DNA of 5,672 nucleotides from Candidatus Dadabacteria bacterium (GTDB lineage Bacteria; Desulfobacterota_D; UBA1144; Nemesobacterales; UBA2774): the NCBI GenBank assembly GCA_030632765.1, contig DAOVUC010000122.1:1-5672 (forward strand), read 5' to 3'. This document shows, piece after piece, positions 1-5,284 of the stretch. Numbering within the stretch: the stretch's first letter is position 1; every line of letters starts with the position of its first letter. A model generated the notes under the pieces. It did not search any database. It saw nothing but the letters and a program-made list of their open reading frames with translations, and was not told the DNA's origin. A program made the position numbers and the translations under genes.

Positions 1-432
1 GAAGCGGCAAATATGATAATAGAGGTTGTGGTCCTTCTTTTTGGGTTTTTATTTAAACTTGTGACGGGGAAAATTGCTCTTGGGACCGCTGGGAAAAGTC
101 TTGCAGGACCAATTCTTATAGCCAAAGTCTCTGGCGCGGCAGCAGAGTCCGGTTTTGCTCAGCTTCTGCAGTTTACATGTTTTATAAGTATTAACCTTGC
201 TATTATCAACCTGTTCCCAATACCGATGCTAGACGGCGGACACGTAATGTATCTCACAATTGAAGCAATCAAGAGAAAACCTCTAAGCGAAAGATCACTT
301 GAAATAAGCCAGCGTATAGGACTCACAATACTAATATTCATAATGTTCTTTGCAATCTACAATGACATATCAAGGGTAAAGGGAGATATAGTTAGCTCCC
401 TTAGTAAAGTAGTTGATGTCTTCAAACAATAG
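1..432 (+). CDS. rseP: RseP-type site-2 intramembrane zinc metalloprotease, C-terminal part (5' end outside window)
   Basis: The frame is open from the first base, so this is the 3' end of a longer gene; 143 residues are visible and the apparent ATG at 13 is internal. Family M50 proteases cut transmembrane substrates such as anti-sigma factors within the inner membrane. The visible part contains the GPI segment (LAGPILIAKVSG, about residues 34-45). A membrane helix follows, carrying NLFPIPMLDGGH (70-81), whose Asp 78 is the expected zinc ligand. A last hydrophobic helix (about 106-121) ends in the NDISR signature typical of RseP C-termini. The HExxH zinc motif and PDZ domain would lie upstream, outside the window. 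The match to the RseP C-terminus is clear over its whole length. No terminator hairpin follows the TAG stop. Confidence 0.93.
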   Translation, partial: EAANMIIEVVVLLFGFLFKLVTGKIALGTAGKSLAGPILIAKVSGAAAESGFAQLLQFTCFISINLAIINLFPIPMLDGGHVMYLTIEAIKRKPLSERSLEISQRIGLTILIFIMFFAIYNDISRVKGDIVSSLSKVVDVFKQ

Positions 433-530
433 CGTTGTTTATACCTGGCGGAAGCTAGGCTATTAACCAGGCTAAAGTCAAAGTAGCTCTCATCTTATAT
501 ACAAACTCATACGGTTTCTTTATAAAAAAG

Positions 531-542
531 TTGGTAGACCAA
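531..542. repeat. Short palindrome TTGGT-AG-ACCAA upstream of the NTF2-like gene
   Basis: This is a 12-bp inverted repeat with 5-bp perfect arms and a 2-bp centre. It sits immediately before the candidate -35 of the next gene, where an operator could lie. It is short enough to occur by chance, and no second copy was seen in the window. Confidence 0.25.
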
Positions 543-543
543 T

Positions 544-572
544 ACGACTACAAGGCAGACACCAGATATAAT
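544..572 (+). promoter_or_regulatory. Candidate sigma-70-type promoter for the NTF2-like gene
   Basis: There is a perfect -10 TATAAT at 567-572. Seventeen bases upstream is ACGACT (544-549), which keeps only the GAC core of TTGACA. Transcription would start near 579 and give a leader of about 45 nt. The evidence is the -10 and the spacing; the -35 is weak. The rest of the 433-624 gap shows nothing else I would call. Confidence 0.35.
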
Positions 573-624
573 ACGGCGGCAGGACATACTATCCAAAATC
601 AGGGACAAATAACAGACTGAAAAA

Positions 625-1056
625 ATGACAAAAGAAAGCGACAAAGAGCTGATACTTGAAGTAAACAACAGATTCTATAAGGCACTTGGGACAAGGGATC
701 TTGAGCTGATGGAAACAGTATTCGTGCATGACGAGAGAGCGGGCTGCATGCACCCCGGGTGGGTAATGCTCGAAGGATGGGAGGCAATAAGGCAGAGCTG
801 GGAGAACGTATTTGATCCTGAGGACCAGCTCGATATAAAGCTCCATAATATAAGTGTAGATATACAAGGGGACGCTGCCTGGGTTACCTGCATTCAGGAA
901 CTTACATACATAAAAAGAGACCCGAGCTCTATGAATGTTTCCGTATCGACTAATATATTTGAAAAAAATGAATCCGGCTGGCTTATGGTAATTCACCAGG
1001 CATCACCAATACCAATCGTTGCTCAGCAAGAGGATAAAGATAATAATCTTCAGTAA
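625..1056 (+). CDS. NTF2/SnoaL-fold small protein, function unknown
   Basis: The protein has 143 residues, the usual size for a single-domain nuclear-transport-factor-2-like (SnoaL_3 type) protein. It has the familiar family pattern. An N-terminal helix contains NRFYKALGTRDLELM (about 15-29). CMHPGWVMLEGWEAIRQSW (41-59) follows, then a strand with GDAAWVTC (82-89). The C-terminus is TNIFEKNESGWLMVIHQASP (109-128), where many relatives have HHASP and this one has HQASP. Such proteins form a cone-shaped pocket and are often dimers, acting as small enzymes or ligand binders; the substrate cannot be read from sequence. There is no signal peptide, so it is presumably cytoplasmic. The ATG at 625 is the only start, because an in-frame stop lies at 610-612. 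No good Shine-Dalgarno precedes it; the nearest purine run, AGGGA near 601, is about 20 nt away. It stands alone between rseP and the convergent cysH. Confidence 0.85.
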   Translation: MTKESDKELILEVNNRFYKALGTRDLELMETVFVHDERAGCMHPGWVMLEGWEAIRQSWENVFDPEDQLDIKLHNISVDIQGDAAWVTCIQELTYIKRDPSSMNVSVSTNIFEKNESGWLMVIHQASPIPIVAQQEDKDNNLQ

Positions 1057-1135
1057 CCAAAAATTAGCTTTACTTAAAACTCCATATCATATTGGTCTTT
1101 AAACGAATTTTTTTGAAGGTGCAAGGCCACCTACC

Positions 1136-1909
1136 CTAAGGGTCGATATTGTGATTGATGTGAAGTCCGCATTCTTTGTCCGAATCGTTTTCCCACCACC
1201 ATCGGCCTGCCCTGGGATCTTCACCGTCTTTTACCGCACGTGTGCAAGGAGCGCATCCAATACTCGGATAGCCCATATCGTGTAATTTATTATAAGGAAC
1301 TTTATGCTCTTTTATATATTCCCAGACTTCTTTAGAAGTCCAATCTACTAGAGGATTTATTTTGAGGATTCCTCCATGAAGCTCATCAATTTCAAATTTC
1401 CTTGACCCTGCTCTGTTTTCAGTCTGATCCCGTCTTATAGAAGTTATCCAGCCGTCTAAGGTTGGCAAATAATTCTTTAGAGGTCTCACTTTTCTTATAT
1501 CACAGCAAAGAAACCGATTGTCCTTACTTTTATAGAACAAATTAGGCCCATGGGTATGAACCATCTCTTCAACCTCATTTTTATCAGGAAAGATTATCTC
1601 AATGTTAGCTTCATATTTGCCTCTAATAGCATCCATAACTTCGTATGTTTCTTCGTTAAGTCTTCCGGTATCCAAAGTAAATACCCTGGCCTTTTTATTA
1701 ATCTTCATAAACATGTCTATCAAAACTACACCCTGTGCTTGAAAACTGGTTGCCAGAGCAACTCTAGGATGCAAGTAAGTTGCCCACTCAAGCACTTCTT
1801 GAGCGCTCCTGTTCTCAAATTTAAGGTTCAGCTCTTCTACTTGCTTGGCATTAAACCTCTTCTTGAGAATATCCGATGAATTCTGAGTACTAGAGTTTGA
1901 AAGACTAAT
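1136..1909 (-). CDS. cysH: Assimilatory adenylylsulfate (APS) reductase, thioredoxin-dependent, [4Fe-4S] type; probable ATT start
   Basis: Reduces adenylylsulfate (APS) to sulfite using thioredoxin in cytoplasmic sulfate assimilation. Numbered from ATT 1909 (257 aa), the nucleotide-binding region is VALATSFQAQGVVLIDM (about 50-66), followed by FTLDTGRLNEETYE (77-90). Cys pair 135-136 (FLCCD) and CxxC 219/222 (GCAPC) are the four iron-sulfur ligands that mark the APS-using branch rather than the cluster-free PAPS enzyme of E. coli. Catalytic Cys247 lies in ECGLH near the C-terminus. The first conventional start is GTG at 1795 (219 aa, with AGGAG 10 nt upstream). However, the frame stays open to 1924, and residues 20-47 encode the expected N-terminal helix (EELNLKFENRSAQEVLEWA). 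No ATG, GTG or TTG occurs there. GGAGG at 1919-1923 stands 9 nt before ATT 1909, so I favour ATT. It is second in an operon with the permease, 15 nt upstream. Function is near certain; the start is not. Confidence 0.93.
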   Translation of the reverse strand: MSLSNSSTQNSSDILKKRFNAKQVEELNLKFENRSAQEVLEWATYLHPRVALATSFQAQGVVLIDMFMKINKKARVFTLDTGRLNEETYEVMDAIRGKYEANIEIIFPDKNEVEEMVHTHGPNLFYKSKDNRFLCCDIRKVRPLKNYLPTLDGWITSIRRDQTENRAGSRKFEIDELHGGILKINPLVDWTSKEVWEYIKEHKVPYNKLHDMGYPSIGCAPCTRAVKDGEDPRAGRWWWENDSDKECGLHINHNIDP

Positions 1910-1923
1910 TGTTAAAAACCTCC
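1907..1923 (-). promoter_or_regulatory. Shine-Dalgarno GGAGG with ATT initiation codon for cysH
   Basis: On the minus strand the permease stop TAA (1927-1925) is followed by C, then GGAGG (1923-1919), nine bases (TTTTTAACA), then ATT (1909-1907) in frame with cysH. This is the strongest ribosome site in the operon and has no ATG, GTG or TTG to serve. ATT starts are rare but established (infC of E. coli). A sequencing error or a recent ATG-to-ATT change are alternatives. Confidence 0.6.
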
Positions 1924-1924
1924 G

Positions 1925-2938
1925 TTATAAACCAAAGTTCATAGTAATAAATTCTCCAACATTATAGGTGAAGTATAGTGACGACAACCCATAACCCATG
2001 GCTATTGCTACAAACGGTATCACTATCCAGAAAAACGCGATTCGTATAACATGTCTATTACGCGCAGTCACACCAAAACCCTGTTGTGCGCACGAAAAGC
2101 CTATTATACCTGATGTAATGATCTCCGCTATCGACACCGGTATACCGGAAAACGAGGCGATAAGAATCAGAGCGGCCCCTGTAAACTCTACTGAGACAGC
2201 CCTCAAAATACATATCTCGGTTATCTCTTTTCCGACAGTCTCAAGAACTCTACCTCCGAACAGTATAGCTCCAACGCCCATTGCCACTCCCGCAATAATA
2301 GCCCCCTGATAAGAACCGATAAGACCTAGTCCAACAAGGGGTCCTACAGCATTAGCTGAGTTATTAGCTCCTGCCGAGAAAGCGAGAAAAGTTCCGGATA
2401 TTGTAATCAGAATCATAAGAATCCGATTAATAGACTTTTCAGAATACCGCTCGGTAAGAAACTTTAGTGTTTTGAAATATAGATACTTGGCCGCCAGGAA
2501 ATTGATAATCCAGGCTACAAGTGGAGCGGCCACCCACCAAACTAATATCTCGAAAAACTTGTCAGTGTTTAGTGCGCTTGAATATAAGCCCACTCCTGCT
2601 ATGGCGCATACAATTGCGTGAGTAGTCGCAATAGGAATCTTCGCAACATTAGCCCAAGTAACAAAAAATGATGCAATTATAAAAATAATTAGAACTAGAC
2701 CAATATGAGATGATAGGACTTCGCTCGGAACAATATCTTTCCCTATTGTGTTTACAACCGGAGCTCCTGCGATTAGTGCTCCCAGAAGTGCGAATACAGC
2801 GATAATAATTACTGCCTGTTTTTTGGTTCTAACCCCAGCTCCATAGGCCGTAGCCATTGAAGCCGCGGAATTATTAGCCCCGATATTTAAAGCGAGAAAC
2901 GCAGCAAGTACAACCGCTGATATAAGTATAATGTCCAA
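1925..2938 (-). CDS. cysP: PiT-family inorganic anion permease, probable sulfate permease CysP
   Basis: An integral inner-membrane carrier of 337 residues with about ten hydrophobic segments and the duplicated PiT signature. The first copy is NIGANNSAASMATAYGAG (18-35) and the second FSAGANNSANAVGPLVGLG (187-205). Each half also has the second motif: IPIATTHAIVCAIAGVG (101-117) and GIPVSIAEIITSGIIGFS (265-282). Phosphate carriers of the family normally have Asp in the GxND motif; here both copies read GANN. The stretch ANAVGPLVGLG and the later GRVLETVGKEIT resemble the Bacillus subtilis sulfate permease CysP as I recall it. Being directly upstream of APS reductase makes sulfate the likely substrate; phosphate or a related oxyanion remains possible. 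The start is TTG at 2938, with AAAGGA about 10 nt upstream; an in-frame stop at 2960-2962 rules out a longer form. It is first in the operon, under the predicted sigma-54 promoter. Confidence 0.92.
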   Translation of the reverse strand: MDIILISAVVLAAFLALNIGANNSAASMATAYGAGVRTKKQAVIIIAVFALLGALIAGAPVVNTIGKDIVPSEVLSSHIGLVLIIFIIASFFVTWANVAKIPIATTHAIVCAIAGVGLYSSALNTDKFFEILVWWVAAPLVAWIINFLAAKYLYFKTLKFLTERYSEKSINRILMILITISGTFLAFSAGANNSANAVGPLVGLGLIGSYQGAIIAGVAMGVGAILFGGRVLETVGKEITEICILRAVSVEFTGAALILIASFSGIPVSIAEIITSGIIGFSCAQQGFGVTARNRHVIRIAFFWIVIPFVAIAMGYGLSSLYFTYNVGEFITMNFGL

Positions 2939-2998
2939 ATTATTTGTATCCTTTAAATTTATCTATAAATATTATGATTAAATATTCTGATATAATGA

Positions 2999-3014
2999 TG
3001 CAAATTAAATGCCA
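2999..3014 (-). promoter_or_regulatory. Sigma-54 (-24/-12) promoter for the cysP-cysH operon
   Basis: Read on the minus strand the site is TGGCATTTAATTTGCA. It matches the consensus TGGCACG-N4-TTGCW at all fixed positions but two (C to T and G to T after TGGCA). The base before it is C, as the consensus prefers. GG (3013-3012) and GC (3001-3000) are separated by exactly ten bases, the spacing sigma-54 needs. The start site would be the A opposite 2988, giving a leader of about 50 nt before TTG 2938. The bases between -11 and -1 are nearly all A/T. The divergent gene encodes a sigma-54 activator, which independently supports the call. No convincing sigma-70 promoter was found for cysP. Confidence 0.75.
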
Positions 3015-3046
3015 GAGCAAAAATTCGTAGATTTAACAGGCATTTA
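3006..3046. repeat. Inverted repeat TAAATGCC ... GGCATTTA spanning the -24 region of the cysP promoter
   Basis: Perfect 8-bp arms lie at 3006-3013 and 3039-3046, with centres 33 bp apart, about three DNA turns. The left arm is part of the -24 element itself. It could be a looped operator or a decoy half of the promoter, but in an AT-rich 180-bp gap an 8-bp pair can also arise by chance. Confidence 0.3.
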
Positions 3047-3066
3047 CACAAACACCAATTATCGCC

Positions 3067-3095
3067 TTGATTACAATATAATCACGCTGTATACT
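3067..3095 (+). promoter_or_regulatory. Sigma-70-type promoter of the sigma-54 activator gene
   Basis: The -35 TTGATT (3067-3072) and -10 TATACT (3090-3095) are 17 bp apart, ten of twelve consensus positions in all. Transcription would start near 3102, leaving a leader under 20 nt that holds the Shine-Dalgarno AGGAG (3108-3112), six bases before ATG 3119. Both dyads in this gap overlap the promoter. Confidence 0.65.
3068..3084. promoter_or_regulatory. 17-bp dyad TGATTA-N5-TAATCA, candidate activator-binding site
   Basis: Perfect 6-bp arms flank five bases (CAATA), the size expected for a Fis-type helix-turn-helix dimer. Its centre at 3076 is 88 bp upstream of the predicted cysP start site, within the usual range for sigma-54 upstream activating sequences. 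It also covers the -35 of the activator's own promoter, so binding could repress that gene. Which protein binds is inference. Confidence 0.45.
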
Positions 3096-3109
3096 TTTGT
3101 TACATACAG
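3087..3109. promoter_or_regulatory. 23-bp dyad CTGTAT-N11-ATACAG, second candidate binding site
   Basis: Perfect 6-bp arms flank eleven bases. The centre at 3098 is 22 bp, about two helical turns, from the centre of the first dyad and 110 bp upstream of the predicted cysP start. It covers the -10 of the activator promoter and reaches its Shine-Dalgarno. Its arms do not resemble those of the first dyad, so the two may bind different proteins, or one may be chance. Confidence 0.35.
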
Positions 3110-3118
3110 GAGTAAAAG

Positions 3119-4498
3119 ATGAGTACTAATATTACCTTATTTACAAAGAATTCAAGCTTGAGTGAAGGGATAAAAGAGGCCGTAGACGGAATTGCTGAAT
3201 TATACGTAACCAGTGAACTAAATGAATCTAATTACTCAGAAGTTTCTTTGCTCGATGTTGACACAATAGGGGTAGGCGCACTAAGCAGACTTAAAGAAAA
3301 ATCATTTGTAATAGTACTAACAGAGGAAAAAGGCGCAAGGTATTTAATTGAATCCATGACGTTTGGCGCCTATGACTGTATTATCAGCCCTTTAAACAAC
3401 CCGATGCTAATTGATTCAGTAAAAAGAGCACTCGGCATCAGACTTGAGACAAAAGGGTCATTGATAGATTTCCCGGGCGATGTGGAAGGCAGCAGCGTAA
3501 CGTGTGCTATTGTCGGTGACTCTCCGATGCTTCAAGAGGTGTGTAAACTAATAGGCCAGGTTGGAAGAGTGGACGTACCGGTGCTCATTACAGGTGAGAG
3601 CGGAACAGGTAAGGAACTTGTAGCGGAGTCGGTATGGAAAGTAAGTACTAGGTGGGAAGAGACTTTTGTAGTACTTAACTGCGCCGCAATTCCGGAGACC
3701 CTTTTGGAAGCTGAACTCTTTGGCTATGAGAAGGGAGCATTTACTGGAGCTGATACAGCCAGGACCGGAAAATTTGAGGAAGCTGACGAGGGGATAATAT
3801 TCCTAGATGAAATTGGAGACATGTCCCTATCTCTTCAGGCCAAAGTTTTAAGAGTAGTGCAAAGCGGAACATTTCATAGACTCGGGAGTAGCAAAGAAAT
3901 CTCGGTTAACGTAAGGTTGATAACCGCCACAAATAAAAACCTTGAGGAACTTGTGCGTCTAGGGAAATTTAGGGAAGATCTATACTTTAGGATAAATGTC
4001 GTAAAAATTCATTTGCCTCCCCTAAAAGATAGAAAAGAGGATATCCCACTTTTGATGGAGTGCCTTACCAGAAGACATAGCAATCAAGCTGGGAAGGATA
4101 TACAGGGAGTAACTGAGAAGTTTCAAAACAAGCTTATGGAATACGACTGGCCGGGAAACGTGAGGGAGCTTGAGAACGCCATAAGAAAAGCAATAGCTTT
4201 TACTAAGACCCCTTATCTAACCTCTTACGATCTTGACCTCAAAAACAGGCTCTCAACGGATGAGCTTAAAGATCCACCTTCATTTAAAGATACTTTGAGG
4301 GGCTCTGTAAGAGGGCTTTTGAACTCGGGACAAAGTGAGAACGTTTACAGTCAGATAGTGAAAGAAGCTGAGAAGATTTTATTAGAAGAGGCTCTAAGCG
4401 CAAGCGGCTGGAACAGATCGAAAGCCGCAAGGACTCTTGGTATAAACAGGCTTACTCTTCGTAGAAAGCTTGAGGAGTACGATATTACTTTTCCTTAA
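3119..4498 (+). CDS. Sigma-54-dependent transcriptional activator (NtrC type) with degenerate receiver domain
   Basis: The protein has 459 residues in three domains. Residues 1-105 resemble a receiver. Asp46 in LLDVDTIG fits the phospho-acceptor position and Thr68 is kept. The N-terminal acidic pair is absent (ITLFTKN where relatives have VDDD), and the conserved Lys-Pro is Ser90-Pro91. The domain is also about eight residues shorter before the Asp. Residues about 130-360 are the AAA+ ATPase, which remodels sigma-54 RNA polymerase. It has Walker A GESGTGKE (159-166), the sigma-54 loop GAFTGA (206-211), Walker B IIFLDEIGD (226-234), arginine fingers in FREDLYFRINV (284-294) and sensor II WPGNVREL (344-351). 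Residues 421-454 are a Fis-type helix-turn-helix (SKAARTLGINRLTLRRKLEEY). All ATPase motifs look intact, so it should be active. The start has AGGAG six bases upstream. No histidine kinase lies in the window. It is transcribed divergently from cysP-cysH, whose promoter is its most likely target. Confidence 0.95.
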   Translation: MSTNITLFTKNSSLSEGIKEAVDGIAELYVTSELNESNYSEVSLLDVDTIGVGALSRLKEKSFVIVLTEEKGARYLIESMTFGAYDCIISPLNNPMLIDSVKRALGIRLETKGSLIDFPGDVEGSSVTCAIVGDSPMLQEVCKLIGQVGRVDVPVLITGESGTGKELVAESVWKVSTRWEETFVVLNCAAIPETLLEAELFGYEKGAFTGADTARTGKFEEADEGIIFLDEIGDMSLSLQAKVLRVVQSGTFHRLGSSKEISVNVRLITATNKNLEELVRLGKFREDLYFRINVVKIHLPPLKDRKEDIPLLMECLTRRHSNQAGKDIQGVTEKFQNKLMEYDWPGNVRELENAIRKAIAFTKTPYLTSYDLDLKNRLSTDELKDPPSFKDTLRGSVRGLLNSGQSENVYSQIVKEAEKILLEEALSASGWNRSKAARTLGINRLTLRRKLEEYDITFP

Positions 4499-4538
4499 GA
4501 GATTAAATTAGTGCTGATTGCCAATCTGGAGTTTACAC

Positions 4539-5084
4539 TTACAACAGTTCACTAATCTGAAAAATCGAGAAAAATTTGACCCCCATATCCTCAAACTTGG
4601 ATTTAGCTCCCTCTTCCCTGTCCACGACAACAAGTAATTTACTCACTTCGGCACCGGAATCGCGAACTGCATTTATCGCCTTTATAACCGAGCCTCCAGT
4701 GGTAACGACATCCTCAATCATGGCCACCCTGTCTTTGGGTTTTAAATTCCCTTCGATTAGCTTTCCAGTCCCGTGCCCTTTTTCCTCTTTTCGGACGAGA
4801 AAACCAGGAAGGGGATAATCTTCCTCGTAACTTAGCACCAATATGGAACCTACAATAGGATCGGCACCCATGGTAGGTCCGCCCACTGCCGTTATTGAAG
4901 AATCTTTTTTAATCTCTTCAAGGAATATCTTTCCTATGAGATTAACGCCTTCAGCATCAAGAGTTGTAAGCCTGGCATCTATGTAATAATCGCTCTTCTT
5001 TCCGGACGCGAGTGTAAAATCACCCCTAAGAATAGACTTCTCCTGCAATATTTCTTTAAGTCTATCTTTATGAATATTCCCCAT
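4539..5084 (-). CDS. pyrE: Orotate phosphoribosyltransferase
   Basis: Transfers phosphoribose from PRPP to orotate to make OMP, the fifth step of UMP synthesis; a soluble dimer in the cytoplasm. The 181 residues are a full-length short-type PyrE. The N-terminal pattern GDFTLASGKKSDYYIDAR (21-38) is the family's orotate/PRPP-contacting segment. GGPTMGADPI (68-77) follows, then the flexible catalytic loop RKEEKGHGTGK (98-108) and the PRPP motif VAMIEDVVTTGGS (120-132) with Glu124-Asp125. All expected residues are present. ATG 5084 is the only possible start, because an in-frame stop lies at 5106-5108. No Shine-Dalgarno is close; GAGG is about 16 nt upstream. It runs towards the activator gene, with 40 bp between their stops and no obvious terminator. 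No other pyrimidine genes are in the window. Confidence 0.96.
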   Translation of the reverse strand: MGNIHKDRLKEILQEKSILRGDFTLASGKKSDYYIDARLTTLDAEGVNLIGKIFLEEIKKDSSITAVGGPTMGADPIVGSILVLSYEEDYPLPGFLVRKEEKGHGTGKLIEGNLKPKDRVAMIEDVVTTGGSVIKAINAVRDSGAEVSKLLVVVDREEGAKSKFEDMGVKFFSIFQISELL

Positions 5085-5092
5085 AGCGAGAC

Positions 5093-5122
5093 AATGTAAC
5101 CTCAGTCAAATAGCCTTGTCAA
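5093..5122 (-). promoter_or_regulatory. Candidate pyrE promoter giving a nearly leaderless mRNA
   Basis: On the minus strand a perfect -35 TTGACA (5122-5117) is followed after 18 bp by TACATT (5098-5093), four of six for the -10. A start 6-7 bases beyond the -10 falls within a few bases of the pyrE ATG at 5084, so the transcript would have almost no leader. That fits the missing Shine-Dalgarno. The -10 is only moderate. Confidence 0.4.
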
Positions 5123-5284
5123 TCAACTTCAAATAAACTAAGACTAATCATTCGATTTTTTCTCTTATATCTCCATCGGAAAGAATTAAGGATACCCTGT
5201 TAAAATAGTGAGAATATATACATTGACTAATTTAACTAAATACAGCAAATTAGGATAGGAGCTATTTTACAAAAGGAGGCTACT

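Noticed and set aside
446..461. Second GG-N10-GC sigma-54-like site, TGGCGGAAGCTAGGCT, after rseP
   Set aside because: Only the GG/GC core and a few other positions match; the rest of the consensus fails, unlike the cysP site.
589..996. 135-codon minus-strand open frame opposite the NTF2-like gene
   Set aside because: The plus-strand frame matches a known family throughout; the minus frame has odd composition and no family pattern.
1081..1100. Near-palindrome CCATATCATATTGG followed by TCTTT, as a terminator for the NTF2-like gene
   Set aside because: The loop would be a single base with a bulged AT-rich stem; it is too unstable to call.
1117..1132. Hairpin AGGTG-N6-CACCT between the convergent NTF2-like and cysH genes
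   Set aside because: The T run lies before the stem on the plus strand, and an A run follows it on the minus strand, so neither transcript would have the U tract of an intrinsic terminator.
1550..1879. 109-codon plus-strand open frame across the cysH 5' region
   Set aside because: It is antisense to the conserved APS reductase sequence, has no ribosome site and resembles no protein family.
2988..2996. Extended -10 TG-A-TATAAT on the plus strand as a second promoter for the activator
   Set aside because: There is no -35 at the right distance, and AT-rich DNA throws up such sequences; the promoter at 3067-3095 is far better.
3060..3072. IHF-like site on the minus strand (AATCAAGGCGATA)
   Set aside because: It has one mismatch to a loose consensus, overlaps the first dyad, and it is unknown whether this organism has IHF. 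The position between enhancer and promoter would suit one, but the match alone is weak.
4507..4556. Inverted repeat ATTAGTG ... CACTAAT between the activator and pyrE ends
   Set aside because: The 36-base loop, AT-rich arms, lack of a T run and overlap with the pyrE coding end argue against a terminator.
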